DNA of 64,000 bases from Rossellomorea vietnamensis (GCF_001305855.1 NZ_LIXZ01000001.1:553911-617910); one strand, 5' to 3'; shown: positions 54,379 through 63,756, counted from the stretch's first letter. A program made the numbers and translations. The notes: generated by a model not told the origin, from the sequence alone.

Positions 54379-54493
54379 GAAAAGCAGAGGCGGCTCGATC
54401 AGGCCCGACAAGCATAAGATGAGTCTGGCGAAGGCGTTTTTTGCCTTCTTGAGAGACTCATCTTATGACCTCAAGGGCCTAACCGCCTGAGCT
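54379..54493. repeat. palindromic (MITE-like) element, diverged copy
   Basis: GAAAAGCAGAGGCGGCTCGATC ... CATAAGATGAGTCT ... AGACTCATCTTATG ... TAACCGCCTGAGCT. Same family as 34456, with central arms now a perfect inverted repeat. Upstream of helD in a 319-base gap that otherwise shows nothing. Confidence 0.85.
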
Positions 54494-54587
54494 AAACAAT
54501 ATTAAGACATATCGAAATCTGTAAAAATTATGTAGGCGTTTGGGAGCAGAAATATATATTATCAGATAATTCAGGAACATACAAGTA

Positions 54588-54617
54588 GAAAAACCCTCCA
54601 CCTATTTAGATGAAGGG
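54588..54617 (-). terminator. terminator overlapping kinase stop
   Basis: Minus strand: ACCCTTCATC...GGTGGAGGGT then TTTTTC; the stem begins within the last codons. Confidence 0.7.
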
Positions 54618-55870
54618 TCCTTCACTTGATCCACAGGGAACACAATCTGAAAAGTCGTGCCTTTGCCCACTCGACTCTCCACGGTAATGACACCCCTCAT
54701 GGCTTCGATGATCCGGTATGAAACCATCAGTCCGAGGCCCGTCCCTTTTTCTTTTGTAGAGAAATAGGGTTCGCCGAGTCTCTCTTGTTGATCCGGGGTC
54801 ATCCCGCCTCCAGTGTCAGTGATGGAAATGCTTATGGTCCCTTTGTGAACCTTCGAAAGGATCGTGAGTGTACCTCCATCAGGCATGGATTCGATGGCGT
54901 TTTTGATGATGTTGAGAAAGGCCTGTTGAAAACTGCGGGTGTTCCCTATGATGGAGGCATCCTCGATCTGTTTATGTACAAGCACCGATTGTTGATTACT
55001 CAAGGGCTCAACCATGTCGGCGAGCTTATGAAGCTGCTCCGAAATGGAGATATTCTCCACTTGATCCGGATCCGGTTTGGCAAATGTGAGATAATCGTTA
55101 ATGATCTCTTCTGCCCTGTTCAGTTCGGATGAGGCAATGGTTAAATATTGTTCCCTTTTCCCCACGGGAAGATTATCTTGATGGAGCAGTCTCAGGAAAC
55201 CTTTGATCACCGTCAAAGGATTTTTCACTTCATGGGAAATGCTCGCAGCAAGCTGAGAGAGTACTTCCATCTTTTCTATTTTCACGAGTGCTTGTTTGAT
55301 TTGAATCTGTTTCAGCAACGTCTCACATATGTATGTCAGCATCAGCATGCCCAGGGAAGGGAGGAGAATGAAATTTATTAGATAGCTTTCGTCAATCACA
55401 AACACAGTCATTGCCTTCGCTATAAGAGCCGCTGCGATGGAATGAATCGTAAAAAGCACCACTGAGAAGATGATCTTCTTCCTGCTTGATAACCGGTTGA
55501 AGTCGAACCATTTCATCCCGATGAGCGTCAAGAGATAGATCACGGCATAAATCACGAATGCCACCACACTCCAACTGTAAATCATCGTCCTGGATACCAA
55601 TAAGACAGCAAGCAATGCGAGACCTGTCAATGGACCTCCATACAGAATGCCGAGAACAAATGGAATCATTCTGAGATCGTGGACACAATATGGGTTATTG
55701 TATATGGGGGAAAGCATGCACAGTATAATGGCGATACTTAAAGAAACAAGGGTTGCAAACCTTGTATACCAACCGTGTATCATCTTTTTTTCAACAAGGA
55801 AAAAAATTAAAAAAATACTCAAAATGATATAAAAGAAATTATTAATGACATCCTGATTAAAAATAATCAT
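54602..55870 (-). CDS. KinB-like sporulation sensor histidine kinase
   Basis: 422 residues; B. subtilis KinB is 428. Six hydrophobic helices (about 8-27, 38-56, 68-95, 103-118, 133-155, 165-182) of the 5TM-5TMR_LYT type, no large extracellular loop. HisKA with H213 (SISHEVKNPLTVIKG), then HATPase N box NIIKNAIES, G1 DTGGGM, F/G2 FSTKEKGTGLGL. Likely feeds the Spo0 phosphorelay. There is no kapB beside it. Start at the ATG behind AAAGGG; a GTG seven codons upstream is possible. Confidence 0.85.
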   Translation of the reverse strand: MIIFNQDVINNFFYIILSIFLIFFLVEKKMIHGWYTRFATLVSLSIAIILCMLSPIYNNPYCVHDLRMIPFVLGILYGGPLTGLALLAVLLVSRTMIYSWSVVAFVIYAVIYLLTLIGMKWFDFNRLSSRKKIIFSVVLFTIHSIAAALIAKAMTVFVIDESYLINFILLPSLGMLMLTYICETLLKQIQIKQALVKIEKMEVLSQLAASISHEVKNPLTVIKGFLRLLHQDNLPVGKREQYLTIASSELNRAEEIINDYLTFAKPDPDQVENISISEQLHKLADMVEPLSNQQSVLVHKQIEDASIIGNTRSFQQAFLNIIKNAIESMPDGGTLTILSKVHKGTISISITDTGGGMTPDQQERLGEPYFSTKEKGTGLGLMVSYRIIEAMRGVITVESRVGKGTTFQIVFPVDQVKDPSSK

Positions 55871-55975
55871 CCTAACCCTTTGACCTTTCACAGAAATTGT
55901 CTTCTTTATAGAAATTCTACCATACTAATCCCTCTATCGTTACAATTATATATGTAATGAGGTATTTACATAAGA

Positions 55976-56005
55976 GAACTCTCCTGTATACCTACAGGAG
56001 AGTCA
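55976..56005 (-). terminator. terminator after ATP-grasp gene
   Basis: ACTCTCCTGTA GGTA TACAGGAGAGT perfect hairpin; U-tract is weak (TCTCTT). Confidence 0.65.
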
Positions 56006-56010
56006 TCACC

Positions 56011-56943
56011 TTACACCGTTTTCAATTGTTCACCGAGATATTTTGCCAGCTCAAGCATTCCGTATTGTCCAGACTTCGCCTCGGCATCTTTATTGTAATT
56101 CGTATTCGTGTTCACATCATACGTGTAGATGCTGCCTTCTTTATCCTGGATAAATTCAATACCGGCAATATCGATTTGGTTCGCATGCAAAAACGATTCA
56201 TATGATGTCAGGATGTCGTGTGAAAAATTCTCTCTGATCTGAAATTTAGGCTTGTCTTCCTGTTCCCCTACAGGACAGAATAGATCATCCACTTGACATA
56301 CATCAGCAGGACATAATTCGAATCCTTCCGATGTATCCACCTTCACTGCATACATGAACTTACCACCTATGAATTCGCAGCGTGTAATGGATGCATCCGG
56401 TGCTTCGATGTACTCCTGTATGAGTGTCGTACCGTCTAACGGTTCTTCAAATTCATCACTGTATACATAATTCTTCAATGCTTCCACGGATTGGAACAAC
56501 TGAACTCCCAATCCTTTTCCTGCACGATTATGCTTTGTGATGAAAGATGGTTTATCAAGCTTTTCAGCAGCTTCGATTATTTGTTCTTTCCCAACTGCTG
56601 CAATGGTTTCCGGTGTCTTGATGCCTGCAGCATTCAAGGCCATATACTGATTCACTTTACTTACTTCCAAGCGAAGGGCACGGCTTCCATTCAGGACTTT
56701 TCTTTCGTTCCGCTCTAACCAGGATAGAACGGTTTCAGTCAATTCCGGTGCAAAACGATGGTTTCGCGTATGTGAGGAGGCACTGATTCGATTATAGAAA
56801 ATACCTTCCGGCGGCTCTGATGACAAATCGACGAGTCCACGGTCAAGGAACCATTCCTCATAAGGCAATTGGAGTTCATCAAGCCTGGACGTTAAATGAT
56901 TGGTCCATTCACTGTTTTCATGAATGATATGAATTTTTTTCAT
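56011..56943 (-). CDS. ATP-grasp ligase (RimK-like)
   Basis: 310 residues. N-terminal pre-ATP-grasp fold (about 1-95), ATP-grasp with KHNRAGKGLGVQLF (about 138-151, nucleotide loop), IQEYI, and metal-binding GIEFIQDKEGSIYTYDVNTNTNYN (about 262-285; E and N ligands). This resembles RimK/alpha-L-glutamate ligases and the Bacillus YheC/YheD group. It presumably forms an amide or peptide-type bond to a carboxylate. Substrate unknown; no other biosynthetic gene is next to it, so a small peptide or cofactor modification is only a guess. Confidence 0.8.
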   Translation of the reverse strand: MKKIHIIHENSEWTNHLTSRLDELQLPYEEWFLDRGLVDLSSEPPEGIFYNRISASSHTRNHRFAPELTETVLSWLERNERKVLNGSRALRLEVSKVNQYMALNAAGIKTPETIAAVGKEQIIEAAEKLDKPSFITKHNRAGKGLGVQLFQSVEALKNYVYSDEFEEPLDGTTLIQEYIEAPDASITRCEFIGGKFMYAVKVDTSEGFELCPADVCQVDDLFCPVGEQEDKPKFQIRENFSHDILTSYESFLHANQIDIAGIEFIQDKEGSIYTYDVNTNTNYNKDAEAKSGQYGMLELAKYLGEQLKTV

Positions 56944-57039
56944 GATCATTACCCCATTTGTACGTATGATTTTAAAATATAGTCTTGTAACACAAAGTAA
57001 TCCTACTATAAAAGTAGGATTTAGGCAATCATCATGTAT

Positions 57040-57306
57040 TCACTTTGGCTTACGATCCGTCCTCATTTGAATTTTCAAGCCGCTTTTCGTTAGGAGTTCA
57101 CGGGCTTTGACAGGTGCCTCTATACGTGCACTCCTAAAATCCTCCTTGAGGATGTCTCTGATTTCCTGCAGGACTCCAAGATTGTTCGTCCGATTTACCT
57201 TGGAAGCCTGATCAATGACAGTTAAGCGGTTCACCAGTTTAACCATGAGAAGAATACTCGTGGCAATAAGAATAAGATCAACCAATGAGCCAAGGAACTT
57301 CCCCAA
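57040..57306 (-). CDS. small membrane-anchored protein, unknown
   Basis: 88 residues if TTG (six bases from AGGGGTG) is used; a GTG three codons upstream is also possible. One helix (about 5-25), then a basic, charged tail (RLTVIDQASKVNRTNNLGVLQEIRDILKEDF...). No recognised domain. It is preceded on the same strand by another tiny membrane ORF and the LacI gene, which may form an operon. Confidence 0.55.
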   Translation of the reverse strand: MGKFLGSLVDLILIATSILLMVKLVNRLTVIDQASKVNRTNNLGVLQEIRDILKEDFRSARIEAPVKARELLTKSGLKIQMRTDRKPK

Positions 57307-57391
57307 TCCAATCACCCCTGTCTTATCTGAGGATGCTTCACTAGTTTAAGATATGGTGAAAAGGAGTGAGTTATGAAGACTATAAAATTTC

Positions 57392-57487
57392 TTATAAAAG
57401 ATATCTTCCTACGATTGCGATTAACACAATACATGCGACAACCCCCATCAGGATGACGAGTCTCTTTTCTTCCTTGTTCCCCTGCAT
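57392..57487 (-). CDS. 31-residue single-helix membrane peptide
   Basis: ATG behind GAGGGAGGG. Charged N-terminus MQGNKEEKRL followed by one hydrophobic helix and a GRYLL end. It lies 31 bases downstream of the LacI gene and 85 bases upstream of the 88-aa membrane protein on the same strand. Real translation is plausible from the SD; no homologue is known to me. Confidence 0.5.
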   Translation of the reverse strand: MQGNKEEKRLVILMGVVACIVLIAIVGRYLL

Positions 57488-57518
57488 TGTTTTCCCTCCC
57501 TCTTATGAGTTTCACAAC

Positions 57519-58478
57519 TTAGACGCTTCCACGTTCAAACAATTTTGTATTCAATATGACCGGATCAGGATGTTTATTATCCAGAAATAGTTTAAATGCT
57601 TCTTCCCCCACTTTTCTTATCGGTACTTCAAAAGATGTGATATTGAGGGCATCGGCAAGGGGATGGTTATCAAAGCTAAGGATTGCCAGGTCGTCTGGAA
57701 TCATGATTGATCTTTTTCCTGCCTCTGCCACCATGCCCGCCGATACTTGATCGCTCGTTACGATAAGGGCGGAGGGCTTTTCTTCCATCTCTTCCCATGC
57801 ACTCAACACATCCCGCCCGTCTTGAAGATCGTAGCAGTCATTAAAAATCCACTCGTCACGCACGGGATGGCAGGCAGCCTCTGAGCCGTCGAAGAAACCC
57901 CTGATCCGCTCTTCGCTATTCGTCCCGAATCTCCTATGCAAACACAACCCGATTTGCGAGTGCCCTTTAGAATGAAGATACTCGAGCGCACTGCGAATCC
58001 CCTGATAATGATCAATGAACACCTTTTTATAAGTGGGGTCGAACACATTTTCACAAAACACTACATTAGGATTGATAAATGAAGCAAGAGCATCCAAAGA
58101 ATTGGAGCGTGACGTCAGGATCAACCCATCCACTTCTTTCATCTGAAGTCGATGAAAGGCATCCAGTTCAGCTCCCCTGTCATAATCACTCTGAAAAAGT
58201 TGGAGGTGATAACCGTATTTTAACGCTTCCCCCGCTATGCCTTGAAGAATCTCTCCGAAATAAGGGAGATTCAAATAGGGTAGAATCACTCCGATACTAT
58301 AGGTTTTCCCTTTTGATAAATGAACGGCGTTCGCGTTCTTTATATAGTTTAACTGCTCCACAGCATGGAGGACCTTCCTGCGCTTCTCTTCTTTCACATA
58401 AGGATGATCATTCAATACCCTCGAAACCGTTGACACAGAAACTCCTGCAAGCTTCGCAATACTTCTAATATTTGTCAT
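57519..58478 (-). CDS. LacI-family transcriptional regulator
   Basis: 319 residues from the ATG behind AAGGGG. HTH SIAKLAGVSVSTVSRVLNDHPYVKEEKRRKVLHAVEQLNY (about 5-45), then periplasmic-binding-like sugar domain (IGVILPYLNLPYFGEILQGI..., DDLAILSFDNHPLADAL). Length and pattern are of sugar-responsive repressors. A perfect TGAAACGCGTTTCA operator lies 64 bases upstream, so autorepression is likely. No sugar genes are adjacent; the only divergent gene is a 46-aa membrane protein. Confidence 0.92.
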   Translation of the reverse strand: MTNIRSIAKLAGVSVSTVSRVLNDHPYVKEEKRRKVLHAVEQLNYIKNANAVHLSKGKTYSIGVILPYLNLPYFGEILQGIAGEALKYGYHLQLFQSDYDRGAELDAFHRLQMKEVDGLILTSRSNSLDALASFINPNVVFCENVFDPTYKKVFIDHYQGIRSALEYLHSKGHSQIGLCLHRRFGTNSEERIRGFFDGSEAACHPVRDEWIFNDCYDLQDGRDVLSAWEEMEEKPSALIVTSDQVSAGMVAEAGKRSIMIPDDLAILSFDNHPLADALNITSFEVPIRKVGEEAFKLFLDNKHPDPVILNTKLFERGSV

Positions 58479-58541
58479 ACCCATACCCCTTAAGTAACGA
58501 TTTTCCAATCAAAAATTATCTCTTTAATAAAACGCTTGCCC

Positions 58542-58555
58542 TGAAACGCGTTTCA
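58542..58555. promoter_or_regulatory. LacI/cre palindromic operator
   Basis: Perfect palindrome TGAAACGCGTTTCA with the central CG of LacI-family operators, between the divergent LacI gene and the 46-aa membrane ORF; could control both. Confidence 0.8.
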
Positions 58556-58625
58556 CACTTTAAAGTGAAATCATGCAAGGATCCCATCGCTATTCATTCA
58601 CAAAACATGATAAGGAGGCCATACT

Positions 58626-58766
58626 ATGCTCGGCATTTTATCCATACCCGTTCTCTGTGCCATCATCATCGGCGGAAGTTACGCTGCACTAAAGCCCATC
58701 CATTTCCAAACTTCCTACGATCAAAATGATCCCTTTGAGCACATCTACAACTCTAATCTCCTTTAA
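58626..58766 (+). CDS. 46-residue membrane peptide divergent from LacI gene
   Basis: ATG six to eight bases after AAGGAGG. N-terminal hydrophobic helix (MLGILSIPVLCAIIIGGSY), then a polar tail with YDQNDPFEHIYN. Good SD, good context, shared intergenic region with the LacI operator. Not a family I know. It could be a target of the regulator, or an unrelated small protein. Confidence 0.6.
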   Translation: MLGILSIPVLCAIIIGGSYAALKPIHFQTSYDQNDPFEHIYNSNLL

Positions 58767-58846
58767 TTCGTACGAGGCTTGAACATAACTGTATCCATTT
58801 TCTCTAAAGACAAAAAATTAGTTAGGATCACTTGTTACACCGCTTT

Positions 58847-58968
58847 TGATTTCCGTGCAAGACTTCGCTTTCCTCGGGCGGAAGGCAAGCCTCCTCGTCG
58901 CTGACGCTCCTGCGGGGTCTTACCTATTCCGCTTCTCCCGCAGGAGTCTTCGTCTTGCACTCCAATCA
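58847..58968. repeat. GC-rich repeat element, copy A
   Basis: TTGATTTCCGTGCAAGACTT ... GTCTTGCACTCCAATCAA ends are inverted repeats; interior carries CCTCCTCG, CTGCGGGGTCTTACC and CCCGCAGGAGTC, which pair. Much more GC-rich than its surroundings. Same family as 59249 but in the opposite orientation. Confidence 0.85.
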
Positions 58969-59248
58969 ATAGCTAGATCCTGCTTTATAAACTGAATGTG
59001 CTTTAGCAATAATAATAAAAGGACCATCACACCAAAGTTGTTGTTATACATACACAGACTACAGTTTTCGAATGTTCGCTCATTTTGGATGTATCGGAGC
59101 AGAATGAGTCATTCACGTCAGATTAGAAAGAGTAAGTGTATAATTTTACAGTAATCGGTCACTGCAACTCATAGAATGAGAGTTGGTAAATGTGATGGTG
59201 AAGCAATCTCTACATTACATTGTTATAGTGAAGATTTACACTTGGAAA

Positions 59249-59376
59249 GTTGATTGGAGCGGAAGGTGCTCGACTCCGACGGGAACAGCGGGAAAGTTGA
59301 GACCCCACAGGGCAAAAGCCCGAGGAGGCTCAACTCACGCCCCGCGGAAAGCGAGCACCTGCAGCGGAAATCAACC
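59249..59376. repeat. GC-rich repeat element, copy B (inverted)
   Basis: GTTGATTGGAGCGGAAGGTG ... GCACCTGCAGCGGAAATCAAC. Its reverse complement follows copy A block by block (TTTCCGCTGCA, CTCGCTTTCC, CCTCCTCGG, GGGGTC, CTCCAATCAAC). With copy A it fills most of the 857-base gap 58767-59623, which otherwise contains no gene. Confidence 0.85.
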
Positions 59377-59623
59377 ACTACTCGCTACAGACAAAAGCAA
59401 CAGTATTAGTATAAATAACCATATGATAATTCCGAACCATTTTCTTTTATACTAATAACATCCACCATGACTGGTTCTTTCACACATCCTAAAACGTCAT
59501 TCCTTGACGCATACTAAAACGTCGGTTATATTGGTCGTATTGCTTAACAGCTTACAAAAAGTAAGTAACATACAACTATATACCACATTATAACATTTCT
59601 TCATACATCAAGGAGGCATACTC

Positions 59624-60235
59624 ATGGATAATTTCTTTCAAATCGTCGACGAACGCCGCTCTACGAAAGTATACGACCCTCATGTGGAAATCCCCCGTGA
59701 GGAATTAGTCAGCCTGCTCGAATCGGCTGGAAAAGCTCCATCTGCCTGGAATCTGCAGCAATGGAAATTCCTTGTATTTGACCATAAAGAAGTACAGGAA
59801 CGATTACTTCCGATTGCTTATCACCAGCAGCAGGTACATGATGCTTCTGCTGTCGTGGCTATACTCGGTGACCTTGAAGCGGATAAGAACATCGATCCCG
59901 TTTTTGATCCTGCGATTGAAAAAGGCGAAATGACGGCAGAAATCAAAGAGATCCTGAAAAAACAAATCGAAGGCGCGTACAGCCGTGAAGAATACCCGCG
60001 GGACGCTGCATTCAGCAATGCTTCACTCGCTGCCATGCAATTCATGCTTGCCGCGAAGGCGAAAGGCTGGGATACTTGCCCCATCGGCGGATTCAATCCG
60101 GCTGCCCTCATAAGCGAATTCAATGTATCGCAGCGTTATCTTCCAATCATGCTGATTACAATCGGAAAACCGCTTCAAAAAGCACGGAAGACAGATCGAC
60201 TGGATATCCGTAACTTAATTGATTGGGCAGAATAA
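59624..60235 (+). CDS. nitroreductase-family FMN oxidoreductase
   Basis: 203 residues. ERRSTKVYDP (FMN site, about 9-18), GKAPSAWNLQQWKF (about 36-49), PIGGFNPAALISEF (about 152-165) and VTIGKP-type end. Similar to B. subtilis YodC and MhqN. Reduces nitro-aromatics or quinones with NAD(P)H. SD AAGGAGG before ATG. Unlike the doxX-wrbA unit, it has no MhqR-like box upstream. Confidence 0.9.
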   Translation: MDNFFQIVDERRSTKVYDPHVEIPREELVSLLESAGKAPSAWNLQQWKFLVFDHKEVQERLLPIAYHQQQVHDASAVVAILGDLEADKNIDPVFDPAIEKGEMTAEIKEILKKQIEGAYSREEYPRDAAFSNASLAAMQFMLAAKAKGWDTCPIGGFNPAALISEFNVSQRYLPIMLITIGKPLQKARKTDRLDIRNLIDWAE

Positions 60236-60241
60236 GACGGG

Positions 60242-60277
60242 AAAAAGCCACTACCATAGGTGTGTGGCTTTTTTTTT
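60242..60277. terminator. terminator nitroreductase/cydC
   Basis: AAAAAGCCAC ... GTGGCTTTTT stem followed by more T; between convergent genes. Confidence 0.85.
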
Positions 60278-60279
60278 CG

Positions 60280-61998
60280 TTAAAAAAGTACGCTCTTTTC
60301 AATTTGTTTCATTTTATAGAAATGCCCCTTTTTACTCATCAGCTCCCCATAGCTGCCTGCTTCCACGACCTTCCCTTTGTCCATCACGATGATCTGATCC
60401 ATTTCTTCAAGTCCCGTTAACCGGTGACTGACCAGAATGAGTGTATCACCTTCGGCTGCTGTATACAGATGGTCGAAAATCTCTCTTTCCATCAATGCAT
60501 CAACGGAAGATGTCGGTTCGTCGAGCATCCATAACGGTGAGTCTTTCAAAAGGGCCCTTGCGATCGCCAGCCGCTGCTTTTCACCCCCGGAAAGATTCTC
60601 TCCTTTCTCTAATACTTCATCCTCTAAAGAAATATGATCCAGTTTCACTATATCCAATGCCGACTCCATTTCTTCTTTTGTCAAATCATCACGTACCAGC
60701 ATCAGTTTTTCCTTTATTGTGCCGTAAAAGAAATGGTTTTCTTGAAGGACGACATTGGCATTCCGCCACAATGCCTCTTTATCGATATCCCTAATGGAAG
60801 CATCATTGACGAAAATCGACCCTTCATCCGTTGGATAAAAGTGTAATAACAATTGAAGTAATGTCGACTTTCCTGATCCCGATGGTCCCACGATCGCTGT
60901 TTTCGAACCTGCGGGAAGTTCGAGACTCACCCCGTCCAATGTCTTTCTTTCCTCACCGTCAAAGGAAAAACTCACATCCTTCATGCAAAAGGAAGGAACA
61001 TCCCCTACAAGGACCAACCCCAATGGAGGTCCGTCCCTCTCGATGGGTTCTTCGGGTATGATGGTAGAGAGTCTGCTTGCAGCACGGCGCGAATCTTCAT
61101 AGTGGGTCGGCAGGATCGCCATTGGTGTTGCGTTTTCGAATACAGTTAATGAAATCATGACAAGCATGGCAAGGAATATTCCGTCCAATTGACCAGCTGC
61201 TACTGAATAAGCCCCCAAAGCCAGAACAATCCATGAAATGAGCAGGGAAACCAGGATGTTCGTTGAATGACTAAAGAGAGAATACCGGCTCTCCCTTTCC
61301 TGCTCACTCACATAACCTGCAGCTGCCTGAACAAGACTTGCCTCTTTATCCTCCAGTCTGCGATAGATTTTCAGGTCCCTGAATCCATAAAGAAATTCCG
61401 TCACCTCCGACGATAACTCCCCTCGTCTTTCACGTAGGGTCGCCTCTATTTTTCTCTGTTTAAAAGCGAAGTAGGCGGGTACGATATAGCCTGTCAACAA
61501 TAGACCTCCGAGGGTGACCAAGGCAATCGAAACAGAGTAAAACAGTGTAAACAAAATCGTGCTTAAAAATACCATCACCAGGATGACGGGGGGATAAAAG
61601 ACACGGATAAAGAAATTCTGCAGGCTCTCAACATCCCCTACGATTCTTGAAAGAAGATCCCCGCTTCGATAACGCCCGAAAATCCCCGGTGCAAGCGGCT
61701 CGATTTTTTCGTAGATGGAAACCCTCAAGTTCGCCAAGATCGTGAACGTAGCCCGATGGGAATAATAACGTTCCCCATAGCGGCTGACCGCCTTCGTTAA
61801 ACCAAACAATTTTAAAAGAGCAATCATGACTGTCAGGGCGTAAAGCGGTACCTCAAGGGCCGCTTTGGAAATTAAATATCCACTCGAAGCAAATAGTCCC
61901 ACCGAAGTTATTCCAGCCAGAAAGCCCAAAAGAACCGAATACACAATATCCTTTTTTTCCTTCATCATCAGCTTCACGACAAATGCTAATTCTTTCAT
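60280..61998 (-). CDS. cydC: thiol reductant ABC exporter subunit CydC
   Basis: 572 residues: six-helix domain (about 15-305), then ATPase with Walker A GPSGSGKST, signature LSGGEKQRLAIARAL and Walker B LWMLDEPTSSVD. CydDC exports glutathione/cysteine-type thiols needed for cytochrome bd assembly. The start abuts the cydD stop directly (61998/61999). The linker before the ATPase holds GGTCCGTCCCT-type sequence (coding RDGPPL) also found in three terminators of the window. Confidence 0.93.
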   Translation of the reverse strand: MKELAFVVKLMMKEKKDIVYSVLLGFLAGITSVGLFASSGYLISKAALEVPLYALTVMIALLKLFGLTKAVSRYGERYYSHRATFTILANLRVSIYEKIEPLAPGIFGRYRSGDLLSRIVGDVESLQNFFIRVFYPPVILVMVFLSTILFTLFYSVSIALVTLGGLLLTGYIVPAYFAFKQRKIEATLRERRGELSSEVTEFLYGFRDLKIYRRLEDKEASLVQAAAGYVSEQERESRYSLFSHSTNILVSLLISWIVLALGAYSVAAGQLDGIFLAMLVMISLTVFENATPMAILPTHYEDSRRAASRLSTIIPEEPIERDGPPLGLVLVGDVPSFCMKDVSFSFDGEERKTLDGVSLELPAGSKTAIVGPSGSGKSTLLQLLLHFYPTDEGSIFVNDASIRDIDKEALWRNANVVLQENHFFYGTIKEKLMLVRDDLTKEEMESALDIVKLDHISLEDEVLEKGENLSGGEKQRLAIARALLKDSPLWMLDEPTSSVDALMEREIFDHLYTAAEGDTLILVSHRLTGLEEMDQIIVMDKGKVVEAGSYGELMSKKGHFYKMKQIEKSVLF

Positions 61999-63729
61999 CT
62001 AACGTTTCACCCCTTGCTGTACATTCACCATTTCACGATAGTGGGGCGCCGATCTCATGAGCTCTTCATGAGTTCCAATCCCAGCCACTCTCCCCTTATC
62101 CAACAACAAAATGCTATCCGCTTTACGTATCGTATGAAGACGGTGCGCTACAGTAATGACGGTAGCTTCCTTAGTCAATTCCTCCATCGAAGACTGCAGG
62201 ATTTGCTCCGTCACAAGATCCAATCCGGTTGTCGGTTCATCAAACAGGATGAGGGACGGACCTTTGAGAAACGCCCTTGCAATGGCAATGCGCTGCTTCT
62301 CTCCTCCGGAAAGGCCTCTTCCCGCTTCCCCGACCGGTGTATCATAACCCTTCTGAAGTCCTGAAATCATTTCGGAAATCCCCGCTTTCTCAGCAGCGGA
62401 TTCAATTTCTTCACGGGTGACTCCCACTCTTCCCCCGACCGCAATATTCTCAGCTATCGTGCCGGAGAATAAGTACGGATTTTGTGAGATGTAACTCATT
62501 TGATCAAACCAGTCTCTTTCCACGCATTCGCTTCTTGATACTCCATTAATGAGAAGATCTCCCTCTGAAGGATTAAGTAATCCCCCTATCAGATGAAGGA
62601 TGGTTGTCTTCCCCGCTCCACTCTGACCGACGATCGCTACTTGGCCCCGTGATGGGAAGACTGCGTTCACCCCTTGCAGGGCATATCCTTTTTCTCCATA
62701 GGAGAATCCGAGGTTACACAGTTCGATCGTAGAAGGATTCCCATTTGATATGGGTTTCCTCTCCCCCCATTTAACAGGCTGATCTTTTTCCTGAAGCTCC
62801 TCCATGACTTTCTTTGCGGCACCCATGCTCCCACGCCCGGTATGAAACGCATGCCCAAGCTCTTTTAAAGACTGATAGAATTCCGGTGCCAGGACAAGCA
62901 CGAAGAAAGCGGTAAAGAATGGGATACTCTCAAAGACTACCAATCTCAGCCCCACCTCCAGGGCGATCAGGCCGATGCTCAGCATCGAAATGAACTCAAG
63001 CATCAACGAAGACAAAAAGGCCGTCTTCAATACTTCCATGGTCGCTTCCCGAAAGTCCAGACTACTTGATTTGATTCCATCTTTCTGCCGTGCCCCCCTA
63101 CCAAGTAACTTTAAAGTGGTCAATCCTTGAAGAGTATCGAGGAATCTTCCAGAAAAAGCGGTCAGCTTGTCCATCTGCTTCTCGGATTTCTTCTTGGTCA
63201 TGACCCCGATGATGGCCATGAATAATGGGATGAATGGAGCCGTCACCACCATGATCAAACCTGTGTACACATGCTCCGTAAAGATGGTGATCAACAGGAT
63301 CAAAGGAACGATGGTGGTCTGAATCCTTTGAGGTATATACTGACTGTAATACCCGTCCAACCCATCGACCGCATCCATCATCGTGCTGACCTTTTGTCCG
63401 GACTGACCCTGAATCGATGCCTGAAGAGGGTTTTTTGCCCATTTCGTTAACAGCCGTTTCCTCAAATCCCTCTTTACCGTTGCGGCCATCCCGATACCTG
63501 TCCGTCCATTGACATATGTAAGGAAAGCCCTCCCCGTAAGAATAACAAGCAAAGCTCCAAGCATCGGGAGGATTTCCTGAAACGCAAGCTTCTCTATAAA
63601 AATGGCATTGACAATGCTTACGAGCAAATAAGCCTGTCCAACAACGACTCCCCCCATCAACAGGGACGCCCCGTATAGGGTCATTGTTGATGCTCTTTGC
63701 TCTTTAGCTAATTGATTAAGCTCTTTCAT
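61999..63729 (-). CDS. cydD: thiol reductant ABC exporter subunit CydD
   Basis: 576 residues from the ATG of MKELNQ (TTG six codons upstream is possible; both have weak ribosome sites). Six helices, then Walker A GQSGAGKTT (about 372), signature LSGGEKQR, Walker B LILFDEPTTGLD. Heterodimer partner of CydC. A near-perfect Rex operator lies 28-46 bases upstream, consistent with induction at high NADH/NAD+, as for B. subtilis cydABCD. cydAB is not present next to it here. Confidence 0.93.
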   Translation of the reverse strand: MKELNQLAKEQRASTMTLYGASLLMGGVVVGQAYLLVSIVNAIFIEKLAFQEILPMLGALLVILTGRAFLTYVNGRTGIGMAATVKRDLRKRLLTKWAKNPLQASIQGQSGQKVSTMMDAVDGLDGYYSQYIPQRIQTTIVPLILLITIFTEHVYTGLIMVVTAPFIPLFMAIIGVMTKKKSEKQMDKLTAFSGRFLDTLQGLTTLKLLGRGARQKDGIKSSSLDFREATMEVLKTAFLSSLMLEFISMLSIGLIALEVGLRLVVFESIPFFTAFFVLVLAPEFYQSLKELGHAFHTGRGSMGAAKKVMEELQEKDQPVKWGERKPISNGNPSTIELCNLGFSYGEKGYALQGVNAVFPSRGQVAIVGQSGAGKTTILHLIGGLLNPSEGDLLINGVSRSECVERDWFDQMSYISQNPYLFSGTIAENIAVGGRVGVTREEIESAAEKAGISEMISGLQKGYDTPVGEAGRGLSGGEKQRIAIARAFLKGPSLILFDEPTTGLDLVTEQILQSSMEELTKEATVITVAHRLHTIRKADSILLLDKGRVAGIGTHEELMRSAPHYREMVNVQQGVKR

Positions 63730-63756
63730 CGCTGCTCTCAACTCCAAGGTTAAAAG

